The notes beneath the pieces were generated by a model. The model saw only the letters and a program-made list of their open reading frames with translations, had not been told where the DNA came from and did not search any database. The translations under genes were made by a program, and so were the position numbers. From NCBI GenBank assembly GCA_014529385.2, contig CM043948.1, positions 25,990,268 through 26,050,267 on the forward strand: a stretch of 60,000 nucleotides of DNA, written 5' to 3'. Positions within the stretch are counted from its first letter, which is position 1; each line of letters opens with the position of its first letter. Shown one piece after another: positions 45,116 through 58,515 of the stretch. This DNA comes from Adiantum capillus-veneris (lineage: Eukaryota; Streptophyta; Polypodiopsida; Polypodiales; Pteridaceae).

Positions 45116-45307
45116 TGTTGGGGTATAAAGCCCAATGTGGTTGCCCAGGTAAGTGGGCGGGCCGCCAGGTATGTACACATATTCTTTTGTAAAAACCTAA
45201 TAAGAACTCACTATGCTCTACACATTACAGTAGAGCGAGTTCACCATATCGTCGTGCTCTTCTTCTCGCACTCTCTCTCGGGTCGCACTTCCGCTCGTAC
45301 TCCTTCA
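45116..45307 (+). repeat. E3 3' LTR
   Basis: 192 bp, partner of 39082-39271. Confidence 0.93.
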
Positions 45308-45312
45308 CCTAT

Positions 45313-46010
45313 GATGTGAGGCTAAAAAACAACCAAACCCAAGAACACAGGTGGATGACATATCCCTATGCCAAACTAGAAAAGAAAAAATTTGAAATGT
45401 GCCAGAAAATGATTCAAACAAACCAAGCTTTACTAGAACCACCAGTTGCAAAACCTGAGGATGTGATCCGTGTCATGCCTACACAAGTAATCCCACCAAA
45501 CCAGGAACTAAAAGAGCCAGATTCTAGTCATAAGCATAGACCAAACCTCAAAGACCCAGCATTAGAACCAAGGTTAGTACTGAATACCACGGATAACTCT
45601 TCCCAGGGATTTCATCAAGCTATACCTGAGGATTGTAAAGAGGTAGATGGTCTTGACGAATTGTGGAAACAAGTCAGAGAGGCCAATGAAGCCGATGACC
45701 TAAGAAGACAAGTAGACAAGACTGGTGATGAATGAGGAGTGTTTCTACCACCAATAGAGGAATTTGAGACTGGATCTCAAATGAATCTAGACGTGCGATC
45801 GTATTGGGGCGACAAAGGATCTGTACAATCTATGGATAGTCAACCTCATTCGCTAAGAACACTACCGTCCTACATGGGAGACTATGAGACCAAGTCAGAT
45901 GTGGTTGCAGTCGCATCACAGAGACTGTCTCCCAACAAGGACATCGATTCAAAGGGGCTAGTAGATATTCTATCTACCCCAGTCACTTGTACAATAATGT
46001 TAGCCGAGTT
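45313..46010 (+). pseudogene. E2 linker before protease, right of E3
   Basis: Continues the frame of 38659-39081 across E3. Charged, no domain recognised. An in-frame TGA at 45733-45735 is followed by the same frame (GVFLPPIEEFETGS) to about 46000, where a frameshift leads into the protease frame (CLEKFGVKTP). Confidence 0.6.
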
Positions 46011-47948
46011 GCTCAGAATAAGACCAAACATGTGGGTAAATGTCTAGAGAAATTTGGTGTAAAAACCCCAATGACTCAAATCGAGGAAGGCATCAAAGAG
46101 CTTGAAATGCCTCAACTAAATACTAGGCCAGTGCCATTAAACAAGGTAGGCGAGTATTACGAGGGAGAAGATGGAAACACCACCCTTCCTATGGAATTCA
46201 ATAATTTAAAAACCATGGCAATCCTTGACAGTGGAGCTGGTGTGGCCATTGCAACCAAAGAGGTTTGGAAAAAATGGGGAAAACCTGCCTTGATATCCAC
46301 ACGAATGACCCTGCAGCTTGCAGACGGACACAAGGAAAATCCCCTAGGACTGCTAGAAAAAGTACTTGTTACTTCTTGTGGCATTGAATATGAACACACT
46401 TTTGCTGTTGTTGACTTTGGCAAGAAGAACAACTATGACATCATTCTGGGAAGACCATTCCTGCGACAATTCAAAATGGTCCAAGATTGGGGTTATGACC
46501 ATATATACGTGAGACATATGGAAACCATAACAAAGGTAAACTTGAGGTACCATAGCTATAGGGATGTGACGAGAACACCGGTTGAGGAGTTTGATTCCGC
46601 CACAGTAGCAGGATCAGAACTTTCAGCTTGGTTGGGTAAGCCTAAAGAACTGTGGATGTGTGGAGCTTCACAATGTGGTAGCTTGAAACGTGATGAATGT
46701 ATCCTAGAGCGAGCTATAGAGGATAGGGACTATATCCCTGAACCATTTCCTGAAGAGGAGTTAGAGCCTTTTGGATGGGAACACATCTTGGATACTCTGG
46801 ACGTGTGTGCCGTGGAGGATGCTCCCACAACAAAGTTTTGTGATGAAAATGGCTATGATGTCGTTCCTTATTTTGCAGTGAGTGTAATCCAGGAAAACGA
46901 AGAGAACCAGACATCAACAAGCTCTCGACATAAGGAGCAAACAAAGAAATGTAGAGAATCAAAAGATGAAGAAGACGACGAGTTCTATGACTCTGTAGAA
47001 CACTTCGAGCTTCCAGAAGATCAACGACCCGGGAATCAATGTCATCGCTACATGAATAAAGTGCATCAAAAGTGGATTCCAAAGTCCTTGGTGAAGACAC
47101 AGCCACCACAAGCATCCTCATACATGGCTCCTAATAAGGATCCAAAGACTCATCTAGGAGGAATACGACCAGAGCAACGAGTTAACAATGCTCTAATCAA
47201 TGGGCTAGAAAAGTCATCCAAGAAACTACCACCCACGAGCAAACAGACAGTAACTTTCCACTACCAGCCAAAAAATCAAGGGAAAGTACAAGCAGTCAAC
47301 CTTGCTGAGGATAGTAGCGATAGTGATGAATCTTACGACATCCCTTATCATCAACTCAGGCCATCACTATCACCAACCCCTTCAGCAACAACCATGACAG
47401 GTCAAAAGAATAGGACAACAAGTCAAAGCCAAAAAGCCTAACAAATCTGGATACCAAAAAACCAGATCGGCCAAAAACAGATATGGATCAAGAAGACAAA
47501 GATCTCTAATGACAAATCACAAGATCCAACACCAAAACAAAAACAAGGAAAGCGTGCACGAACGGGTAAGAATATCACAAAATTGCAAGCTTTCACAACT
47601 CAGGTATGGGCTCCAAAGAAGTTGATTCAAGCACAAAAAAGTCAGGAATTCATTTGGATTCCAAAACGACCACAATATCAACTTTCAAAGCCTGAATCCC
47701 GTCCCCAACCAAGCGTACAAGGGCTGAAGCAAAGACCACTGTCGACTCACACAACAAAAAGGTGGATCTCAAAGAAGTCTCTTCAAACACAAACGAAGCA
47801 CGGGCAAGTATGGGTTCCCAAACGAGAGCCAGCAACAAAACAGCCAATAATCGCAAAGAAATGGGTCCCAAAGAAGAACAACAAAATTGCTGTCAGTGCA
47901 TCGCCGCTTGAATTCTTACAATTCTTCCTACGATTACAGTACAGTTAG
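45987..47948 (+). CDS. E2 retropepsin-like protease and W-[VI]-P-K repeat region
   Basis: NKVGEYYEGEDGNTTLP leads to AILDSGAGVAIATKEVW with the catalytic D-S-G (Asp 46227-46229) intact. IILGRPFLRQFKMVQDW completes the fold. The enzyme would cut Gag into capsid and nucleocapsid as a dimer. Acidic and Ser-rich sequence follows, then WIPKSL near 47080. After a TAA at 47439-47441 the same frame has IWIPKN, VWAPKK, FIWIPK, RWISKK, VWVPKR and KWVPKK up to 47948. No RT follows. The better-kept protease and the repeat count distinguish it from E1. Confidence 0.75.
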
Positions 47949-49649
47949 AAGAGAGCAAGTCGCTTCAATCAAGCAACGATCCAGGAGCTTCAAAGACCAT
48001 TACATTGCTTAGAATAGGAAGCCTCGCCAACAAATGCCAATAAGAAAATTGCTTATATCCATATCTTGCACAACATAAATCTTTTCCATGCATTGACTGT
48101 GTATGCATAATAGGGCTACATTACAAGGCCTGCATAGGCACGACTTTTAATTGCCCAAGCACAACACATACCATTTGCGATACCCTATCGTAAAGGATGA
48201 CTCCAAATAGGAAGGGGGGAGGCATTCTGAATGCGGACCTAACATTATGACTATTAGAGGGCAATGTTTTGTGAGATGCATTGAATTTTTGCGTTTTATT
48301 GTGATAATCTTTTGACGAAATCTAGAGTATATGCCCTCATAGTAGTGTTACAGAGGCGTATAGGGACAAAATCCATATATGAGCCCCTAGGGACATGTGT
48401 ATAGTGTACATAGCATTTAGATTTCTATTTGAATGATTTTTCTTTTGTTAAGTTTTTTTAAAAGATTTTCTTTGTTTATTATTAAGAAAAAAATAAAAAA
48501 ATCCATAATCCACATGAAGAAAAGACTAACGAGAGGCCTGAGCACTACAAAGAGAAGAAAGTACAGGGAAACGATGAAACTTCACGAAGTATATCTCAGC
48601 AGCCACTACAACAGCTAAAGAACTTGTCACAAAGCAGTTTCAACAGGCAACCGACAAGTCATAAAAGTCAAAATCGAGTCGCTAAGCCACAAAATGAGTG
48701 AGGTGTTAGTCCCAAAGCTTCAAGTAATATTCTCTTTGGTCTAAGCGTCTTAGCTATTCTAGGTACTGCTCAAGCTGGAATAGTCGAGCATATTTACGTT
48801 GTGTCGCTCATGCTGGTATAGGTGAGCAAAAGAGTCGAAGTCTACTTTAGTCAGTACGTGAGTGTCTTTAGTCCAAAAGACACTCATGTACTGAGATACG
48901 AGTGGAGAAACTTCTACATCGAAAACCCTTCTTGGAAAGGTGGAAGCTATTGAGACATCTTTTGATGTCACATGTGCTACATTTATTCCTCGAAACACCC
49001 ATCATTTCCTTCTTTCACATTGCATGCTTTTGTTGACAAATTTCTCATATGCATATAGAGTGTCCCATAATTGGCACTTGCATCAGGCACTCTTTCCGTG
49101 TTCACCCAAGCACTCACCTTTTATGAACATGTACTTCACGTTCAACTGCTCGACTCCAATAAGAGCGTATACCAAAGGCATTTTTTTCCCACCGTGTTTT
49201 TTCCCTTTGGTTATCCAGGTTTTAGACCCTAATCTAAAGACACCTACACCATCCTCTTGTACATATTCCTTCTACATCAACAATAAGGAAATGATACTCA
49301 AATCAATTGACAAATGAATTGGAGCACCAATTTCAGATCATAGCATACTTCTCCTCAATGGCGAGTCGAAGAATGGCCTACAATGACAAAGCTGCAGACA
49401 ACACTAACAACATGATTGCACAGTAACAAAGAAGTCCCCAATGAAGAAGAGCAGACAAAAAAGTAATCAGAGGATCTCAAAAGATGAATGGTTATGATGA
49501 TAGCAGTCCGCTCTAATGGATCATAGTTCTTGTTGTGGTTTGACAAAGTTACAAGCAGTGCAACAGATGAAGCCAAAACAACAGCAAAGACCACATCGCC
49601 ATCGACAATCAGGTCATGTCGGGGACGACATGAACGCGGAAGGGGGGAA
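47949..49649 (+). other. E2 3' region with internal and terminal purine tracts
   Basis: AGGAAGGGGGGAG at 48209-48221 is identical to the E1 internal tract. CGGAAGGGGGGAA (49637-49649) abuts the 3' LTR as the terminal primer. A 125-codon frame at 48940-49317 has an aromatic/Cys-rich content and no known motif; it lies in the position of the E1 accessory ORF but looks unrelated. Confidence 0.6.
48852..48893 (+). other. Strong hairpin in the E2 3' region
   Basis: CAGTACGTGAGTGTCTTT and AAAGACACTCATGTACTG form an 18-bp stem with one G-T wobble and a six-base loop AGTCCA. It could be an RNA signal in the genomic transcript or a small foldback. Confidence 0.7.
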
Positions 49650-50608
49650 TGTTGATCGCTGGGTCAACAACACAACATAACTCAAGTTTCGTACCAAAGT
49701 CTTATCTTTTGCGAGTTAAGAAATGCTGCGGATTATGGCTATAAATGTCATTTGTAATGAGTAGTTATTCTAGTTTTAGAAGCCGGGGTGCAATGGCACT
49801 TCCAGATTGTAAATACAAAGCCATTTGACCCTTTCAACCCCATTTTTGGTTAAACCTAAGGTAGCCTTAGTATATAAGGTACCTATGTCATTTTGTAAAG
49901 GAGACTTTTAATCATAATCAAAACTTTAGCACTGCCATCTACTGTGTGTGAGAGAGAAAGAGAGTGAGCGTGAGCTTCATCCTCTTGCTACGCCCGGCTT
50001 GCTCAACACATTAGAGATCTGACTGCACCATTGCTGTAGGCTCAAGGAGAGCTACGCGACAACGCCAAGCATTCCACACAAGACGAAGCGCACACGCCGA
50101 CGCATCTACGAGCTATTTGTGGCCGTAAGTGTATCAAACGATGTCTGTTTTCTGCGTGCTAGTAGTCTATAGAATCGTGGCGACATAAGCTACACATAGG
50201 TACTCATACATTTCAGTTTCGGGCACTTTCAAAATTCAACTCTGTCATCCTACGCGTTTTCCGCAGATCGGTTTAGAGTGAGGGTTTTGAGTGTAGAAGC
50301 TTAGGGACAGGTGTATCCTAGTGAGGGGATGGTGTTCCTTAAGTTTCGTAGGAATCTAGCATGATTAGGCGAGTTACCTTTAGTATGTGTGTATGTGGCT
50401 AGGTGGTGTAGTTGAGAGCAGTGAGGTTCTTGATTGTGGTTTAGTTGGCCTTCCAGAGTGTTGTATGTGTAGGATGGTCTCAGCCTGACAAGCTTAAGAG
50501 ATTTCCTCCGTGTGCCTATCATGTCATCTATGTCCTCGATTGACATTATGTTGATCTAGGTAGTGTTTGCATGCACTTCATGGGTGTGTGAGTCACTCCC
50601 GTCCAACA
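49650..50608 (+). repeat. E2 3' LTR
   Basis: 959 bp, partner of 33465-34420. TATATAAGG at about 49871-49879. Confidence 0.9.
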
Positions 50609-50613
50609 CCATG

Positions 50614-51535
50614 ACTTTGCCTAGGTCTAAGGAGCTCATTTTCAGCATTGGAAGGCATCAGATGCGTGTTTACAGGGTTGTTTTGCTGCGTTTTCAGCGA
50701 TACGCAGGTTTTGGCAGCCATGGAAATCTTCCCCTTTTTGCATCTATTTGTTCACAGATGCATTATAGTTCAAGGGAAATAGAGGAGGCGCTCGATTTAT
50801 GTTGGGGGGATGCTTCATTGAGAACTTCTCATCATGTGATGCCCCACAAGAGGACTCTTCATTTGACTGATGTATAGCTGTGTGGTTTCATGCTTTTGTG
50901 ATGAGGCAAGAGCCTCCTTGAGGAGGAACAGGGGTAGCTAGCTGCTACTCCAAAGTAGGCATCGGTGAGGGTCATAAACTCACCGTACAGGTGCGTTTTC
51001 AGCGTTGTGTATGTGTTGTAAATTGATTGTTTTTCAGCCATACGACCGTGAGAACGATTGGGAATAGTGCCCCACTCACAAAGGACAGTTAGGAGACTTT
51101 TTGGTGCTGAAAACAAAGCAGAGAATAGTAGATACAACGTGCTGAATTTACTGTTTTTGGACAGGAATCAGAGGGTTTTATGCCAGTGGAAGGGAGTTCC
51201 AACAGGGGAATTGGTTTCGCGCAAGTTTTGGGGCTGTTATGCTACCGAAATTTGGCCAAATCAAGTGGTATCTAGTTGGTGTAGACAAAGGATTCCCAAG
51301 ACTCTACTTTGTAAATTTACCCTCTCAAAGAATAAAGAAATACCGAAAGGGGCGCCAATTTTGGGGCCTACAGGTTGTTGGCGTCTGCTCGGGGCATTGT
51401 AGCTTCCGAGCCGTGTGTGTATTCAAGTGTTAATTCCTGTCTCGCAGGTTCTCTTTGCAAAGGGCTCTATGTGTGTGTCTAAAGTAAAGAATTTCGGGTG
51501 AAAGCCAACGCCTACCGCCTGATGGGCTGGTTACA
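50614..51535 (+). repeat. E4 5' LTR, right piece
   Basis: Continues the LTR interrupted at 33464. It matches 52446-53468 of the 3' LTR, which has an extra stretch of about 110 bp near 52665-52775 (after GAGAACCTGTC). Confidence 0.85.
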
Positions 51536-51853
51536 AGGTTCTGTTGCCGGGACATCAATCACTTTTTCCTCAAAGAGTGAGCCTCGATTTTTTTGGGTAA
51601 AGACCCCAACCCAATGACTGCAAAGGAGGGGTAAGGGTAGAGCTAGCACATCAAATGTACTCATGGATTCAGTCCAACAGCAGTGCACAATTTGACAAAA
51701 GTATGAAGGTCTCATTAAGTCCTTAGTACATATGTTTTGCAGTCTTTCTTACGGATACATGCAATGATAAAAGGGTGCTTACCACATAAAATCATCTACG
51801 GCATGTATTTATGATATGCAATTGAGAACGTTTTCAATTTCAAGAGGGGGGTA
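51536..51853 (+). other. E4 internal domain (318 bp)
   Basis: Holds only a putative primer-binding site (GGTTCTGTTGCCGGGAC at about 51537; the tRNA is not identified) and a terminal purine tract AAGAGGGGGGTA. No coding sequence. Confidence 0.8.
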
Positions 51854-53468
51854 TGTCACGGGGACGTGGCAACTGCTAACTTTAGTTGTTGGTTTCTTTC
51901 CAATGGGTTTTGTTTTATTTTTGAGACCCTCTTCTTGAACTAACAAACGGTCGGACATTGTATGACCAATGTGAATGGTAGTTTCACCCGTAGACAAGAA
52001 AGTGGTCGGCACTGGAATTCGTACTGTAAGAGGATGTCTAGGCTCAGAGCAAGATCATATAGGTCCCCCCCTCACACTTAGCAAGTTGGTGGATACTAGG
52101 AAGTGAACTCAATAAAGGCATAAAGTCAAGGTGGGACTACCAGCAGCAGCAGAAAATATCCGATAGTTGGGTCACATTGCACTTTTGGATGCGGTCCCAA
52201 TGAGGATAGATGGTCAAATGACTAGTGGGAGCCCAACGGAAGCATCTCCTAAAAATTAGGAAACTGCTATTTAGGGTCGTAAAATGTGTTCGCGTCATTA
52301 CCTTCAGAATGACAAGGGGAACATTTTATTACTCTGCTACAAAGTCAATTGATGCACCAATTGAGAGATTTTACTTTTTGGAGTAGTTTTGGAGGCTGAT
52401 AACTGTGATTTTCAGTCATTTCTCTCCATTTTTCAGCTTCCCATGACTTTGCCTAGGTCCAAGGAGCTCATTTTCAGCATTGGAAGGCATCAGACACGTG
52501 TTTATAGGGCTGTTTTGCTGCGTTTTCAGCGATACGCAGGTTTTGGCAGCCATGGAAATCTTCTCGTTTTTGCATCTATTTATTCACAGATGCATTACAG
52601 GTCAAGGGGAGTAGAGGGGGTGCTCGATTTATGTTGGGGGGATGCTTCATTGAGAACCTGTCTCACAGGTTAAGAGCTATGGGTGCTTTCTTTCCCTCCC
52701 ATGTATAGTGTGGTGCTAGGAGTGATGCCCTGCACGCTACACACTGCTCTCTCTCTCCCCTACGTGCAGTTATGTGATGCCCCACAAGAGGGCTCTTCAT
52801 TTGAACGATGTACAGCTGTGTGGTTTCATGCTTTTGTGATGAGGCAAGAGCCTCCTTGAGTAGGAACAGGGGTAGCTAACTGCTACTCTAAAGCAGGCAC
52901 CGGTGAGGGTCATAACCTCACCGTACAGGTGCGTTTTCAGTGTTGTGTATGCGCTGTAAACTGACTGTTTTTCAGCCATACAAACGCCAGAACCATTGGG
53001 AATAGTGCCCCCTCGCAGAGGACAGTTAGGGGATTGTTTGGGGCTGAAAACAGGGCAAAAACCTGTAAATACAGCGTGCTGAATTTACTGTTTTTGGCAG
53101 GAATCAGAGGGTTTATGCCAGTGGAAGTGAGTTCAAAAAGGGGAATTGGTTTCACGCAAGTTTTGGGGCTGTTATGCTGCCAAACTTTGGCCAAATCAAG
53201 TGGTATCTAGTTGGATATAGACAAAGGATCCCCAGGACTTTACTTTGTAAATTTACCCTCTCAAAGAATAAAGAAATACCAAAAGGGGCGCCAGTTTTGG
53301 GGCCTACAGGTTGTCAGTGTCTGCTCGGGGGATTCTAGCTTCCGAGCCGTGTGTGTATTCAAGTGTTAATTCCCGTGCAGGTTCTCTTTGCAAAGTGCTC
53401 TGTGTGTGTGTCTAAAGTAAATAATTTCGGGTGAAAGACAACGCCTACCTCCCCATGGGCCGGTTACA
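51854..53468 (+). repeat. E4 3' LTR
   Basis: 1,615 bp, TGTCACGGGG...GGTTACA, followed by target duplication TTATG. Confidence 0.88.
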
Positions 53469-53473
53469 TTATG

Positions 53474-55090
<1,617 letters not shown>

Positions 55091-55118
55091 ATTATCGTCC
55101 TCGGAGGTCAAATATGAC

Positions 55119-58100
55119 CTATGGGACCAAAGTTACATGTGATGTAGTATGTGTATGGCTGATGAGTGACTCTCGATGCTCCAAAATTGTAGTGATGAGA
55201 GTCGCAATGGAGAGCCCACACTTTGGCTGAGAGAGGAAAGTGTGTAGGTCTAAGTTATGACTGAAAATGTGAGAGAAGCAAGTTCGGATGTGATCAAAAG
55301 CTGAACACTCTAGTAGTGTGTGGTACTCAGACTCTCGAACTTGCAGTGAGCATAATGTGGACAATCGATTTGACTCTTCTCCATTGCCCCAACGCCCTAT
55401 CTCGCATCGAAGGAAATGGGAGCTAAGCCGAATTGCTGCGATAGTGCGTATCGCGGACAAGGGAATAGGCTCAAGCATGTAAGTGTGAGTACGGTTTCCT
55501 CTCTCAGCGAAGAACATGGTTTTGTAGTTGGGGGCAATATAGGTGGTGTAATGTATGAAGCGTGACCCACCGGATTTCTCCCAAGCCGTAATACATTGGC
55601 GTTGTAGAAAAGCTTCATTCACTTGAGAGTCAATTGAAGCATCATGTAGCAAGTGTAATGCATCCCATCTCCCAAACCACTTCTTTATGTCTTGCATCCA
55701 TCCCGTGCTCAAGATCTTGCTTTTATGCGTCTTTTGAACTTTTTTGCTTGCTTCCCATGCAATTGTAGGAAGTCGATGTGAGGGGTTTTGACGCATCTTT
55801 ATCATGTACTCCACAACCCTTTCCATGCCCATAACCTCAATTGGAAGAGATCCCGACTCAAGAAGTAGGAGCATATATGGTGTTTGTGTCTTAACTTGGA
55901 GAAAGTTTGTAAGAAAACGCTTTTGGACATTCTCAAACTCTTTCCAAGCAGACTTTGAGATGCTCCCGCCCCACACTTCAACTCCATAAAGAAGAACCGG
56001 TGTCACCAATGCATCAAAAAGATACTTCTTGAGAACCCAACACTTGATGTTTCCCGCATTACACATGTTCTCAAATGCATAATATGCTCTCTTTCCCGCT
56101 TCCAAACGACGCATAGCAAATTCATGCCACTTGTGATTGGATGGAACCTCAAGGCCAAGGTACTTAAAGCTCTCAACAACTTCAAGTGTCTCGTTGTTGT
56201 ACACAATGCATGGCTTCTCCTTATGGTTGGTTTTCACAAGCATAACCTTTGTTTTGGATTCATTTACGATCAGCCCACTATGCAAGCAAAAGTTCTCAAG
56301 GACAACCATAAGCTTTTGTGCATCTTCTAAAGTGTGTGCTAGAAGCACTACATCATCCGCATACAACAAAAGCATGATTACCGCATTGCAAATAGTGACC
56401 TCTTCAATGCCTTCTTCTTGCATAAAGTCAAGTACCATTTGTTCCAATTGATCGATGCATAGACCAAAGAGAGTTGGTGACAATGGACATCCTTGTTTAA
56501 CCCCAATAGTGCTTACAAAAATTTCTGAAATTTCTCTTTTCATGCGCAATTGACAAATCACCTTCTCATAGATTCGAAAAACTGCAAGCATAAACTCACT
56601 TGGCACTTGGAGTTCTTCCATCCTTCTCCACAAATTGTTACGTGGAATCATATCAAAGGCTTTCTTAAAGTCCACAAAACAACAATACAATCGCTTGCCT
56701 TTCAACCGACTTTTCTCCATGAGAACACGAAGAGTGACAAGATGATCAATGGTGCTATGGCATCGACGAAAACCCGCTTGTCCCTTTGCACGCTTGTCAT
56801 TCTCTTCAGCCCAATCACTCAATTTCATCTCCATTATGCACCCAAACAACTTTTCCATAAGAGACCCAATCATTATAGTCCGGTAGTTGCTTACATTCTT
56901 TACATCCCCTCCTTTATGCAAAGGCTTAACCCAACTAGTACTCCAATCATAAGGCATACCATGTTGAAGTGCAAGGTTGAACATATCACACATCCACTCA
57001 TGGGTAAAATCTCCCGTCCATTTGATCATCTCCGGCTTGATACCTTGAAGATCTCCCGCTTTGCGAGTGGCCAACTTTTCAAGTCCACCGCATACATCCT
57101 CAATAGTAAAAAAAGACTGCATACATGGGAGTGAACCATAAAATGGCATTTTTTTAGTATTTGCTTGCTCATATAATTGCCTACAATGTGTGTACATATC
57201 CACTAGACTCAAGTTACCAAAATTCTCAACCCGCTTGCCTCTCAAGTTTCTCCAAAATCTTCCACATGCATGTGCCTTTTCTTGGACTTGAAATTCTTGT
57301 TGCTTTATTTCCCATCTTCTTCTCTTCTTTTGAATCAATGCGTTGTATGTATGCAAATGACTTTGATAGTTGTCTTTGTCTATAGTTGCATCAAGCTTTA
57401 TCGAGGACTTTCGAGCATCTTGACATTCTTTATCAAACCACCTTTTGCGTGATCTATCTTTGTTGATACCATGGAGATGCTTTATGGAAAAACATTCTTC
57501 CGCACAAGAACAAATAGCTTTCTTGAAAGCTTCCCATTTAGTTTCCAATGGTGCATCACATTGAAGCTTTGTCATCCATAATTTTTGCTCAACCATTTCA
57601 ATGTACATTGGTGCCCGTTTGAAATCCATACATAGTGATAACTTCTCTTTCCTTTGGCTGAGATTATCATGCTTAGCTGCTTCTCCACATGAAAGGTCAA
57701 TACATAAGGTGCGATGGTCGGATTCCGGGGTCCATTGACCAAACATAAAACTCTTTATGCGATATATGATGGCTTCAGAGAGTAGCATATAGTCAATCAC
57801 ACTATCCCCATTATGTCTCCTACATGTAAATCCATTGGTTCCACTCCACAAAGATACAGCATTGGCAATGAGCATACCCGTGCTATTACACGTGTAAAAG
57901 TAACTTTCCATAGTGATCCGGCTCTTTCTCATCCATTGAAGTACGATCATACAAGTGAACTTTCTCCAACTCCCTTGAAATGTATGGCATATCAAATTGT
58001 TGAGTATCATGTTGCAATGTTTTTGTGCGAGCATTCATATCCCCAAATACAATAACATCACCTTCACCTTTGAAATAAGCAATGTCCTCTTCCAAATCAG

Positions 58101-58515
58101 AAAATGGTTGATCTCTATCCAAGCAAGCATTAAAGGGAGAATCATGATGAGGAATGTAGCAACCGGCTACAAAAATGGGTGCTCTTTTTGGTGTCATAAT
58201 TTTCAGCCATACATAACGTTTGTACTTGTCATCTTTCACAATTGATACAAAATCTACCAATCCTTTCTTAACCATGCATGCTAACCCTCCTTGTCCTCTT
58301 CGTTGCTTGAGATTCTTTGACCACATCAATGAATGTACATTGTAATCCTCCAAGCCGTTAATCCTTTGTGTATCATGCTCCCAAGTTTCAAGAAGAATTA
58401 CAACATCGGCTTTGCTTGTTAGTTCATCAATGCCAACCCCCGCATTCCATGGGTATCCATTACAATTCCAAAAACATATTTTCAATTGTAACTTGGTCTC
58501 ATAGGTCACGCATCC
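55119..58515 (-). pseudogene. LINE ORF2, endonuclease-reverse transcriptase, one frameshift
   Basis: Starts in frame with ORF1 after UAG, with no ATG before the endonuclease. EN motifs are FWNCNG, LLETWEH, CYIPHHDSP and VFGDMNART. Near 57905 a one-base shift moves the frame; after it come GTNGFTCRRHNGDSVIDYML and SDHRTLCIDL, the end of the EN fold. RT shows NVSNYRTIMIGSLMEKLFGC, GQAGFRRCHSTIDHL, CFVDFKKAFDMIPR, GVKQGCPLSPTLF and LLYADDVVLL (YADD 56352-56363). The C-terminus has CSLQVRESEYHTLLEC, a Cys/His motif seen in many plant LINEs. The protein nicks target DNA and copies LINE RNA there. All catalytic residues checked are present. Confidence 0.88.

Larger units (their letters stand above)
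39082..45307 (+). mobile_element. Ty1/copia retrotransposon E3 nested in E2
   Basis: A 6,226-bp element, target duplication CCTAT at 39077-39081 and 45308-45312. LTRs are 39082-39271 and 45116-45307 (190 and 192 bp), TGTTGGGG...TTCA, differing at about six positions. Binding site TGGTATCAGAGC is at 39274. Domain order is Gag with CCHC, protease, integrase, RT, RNase H, the copia order. The 3' part is scrambled: RNase H, a second partial integrase, a second RNase H, then a tandem duplication before the purine tract (GTGGGAGGT at 45107-45115). A stop and a frameshift also interrupt the main frame. Confidence 0.93.
33465..50608 (+). mobile_element. LTR retrotransposon E2, Gag-protease only, interrupted by copia E3
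   Basis: A 17,144-bp unit with target duplication CCATG at 33460-33464 and 50609-50613, inside the E4 LTR. LTRs at 33465-34420 and 49650-50608 begin TGTTGA and end CAACA. A tRNA-Asp binding site follows directly. Coding order is Gag, knuckles, protease, W-x-P-K repeats, as in E1, and no RT, RNase H or integrase belongs to it; those found inside belong to E3. Without E3 and the 5-bp duplication it is about 10.9 kb. Its 2.4-kb leader carries a repeated palindrome. LTR sequence is unrelated to E1 at a glance, but protein words and priming tRNA are shared, so the two are separate families of one lineage. Confidence 0.9.
32754..53468 (+). mobile_element. Outermost LTR element E4 (short non-coding type), split by E2
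   Basis: Target duplication TTATG is present at 32749-32753 and 53469-53473. The 5' LTR is in two pieces, 32754-33464 and 50614-51535, because E2 inserted in it. The 3' LTR is whole at 51854-53468 (1,615 bp). Both start TGTCACG and end GGTTACA. The interior is only 318 bp (51536-51853), with GGTTCTGTTGCCGGGAC beside the 5' LTR as a likely primer-binding site and AAGAGGGGGGTA before the 3' LTR as purine tract. With no coding capacity it resembles a TRIM/SMART-like derivative with unusually long LTRs. Without E2 and its duplicated 5 bp it would be about 3.57 kb. Confidence 0.88.

Noticed and set aside
49355-49594. Minus-strand 79-codon frame in the E2 3' region
   Set aside because: No motif, within an element's 3' untranslated region, and antisense to its transcription.
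33465-50608. E2 as an autonomous Ty3 element with RT and integrase
   Set aside because: The only RT and integrase inside belong to copia E3, which has its own LTRs and target duplication CCTAT.
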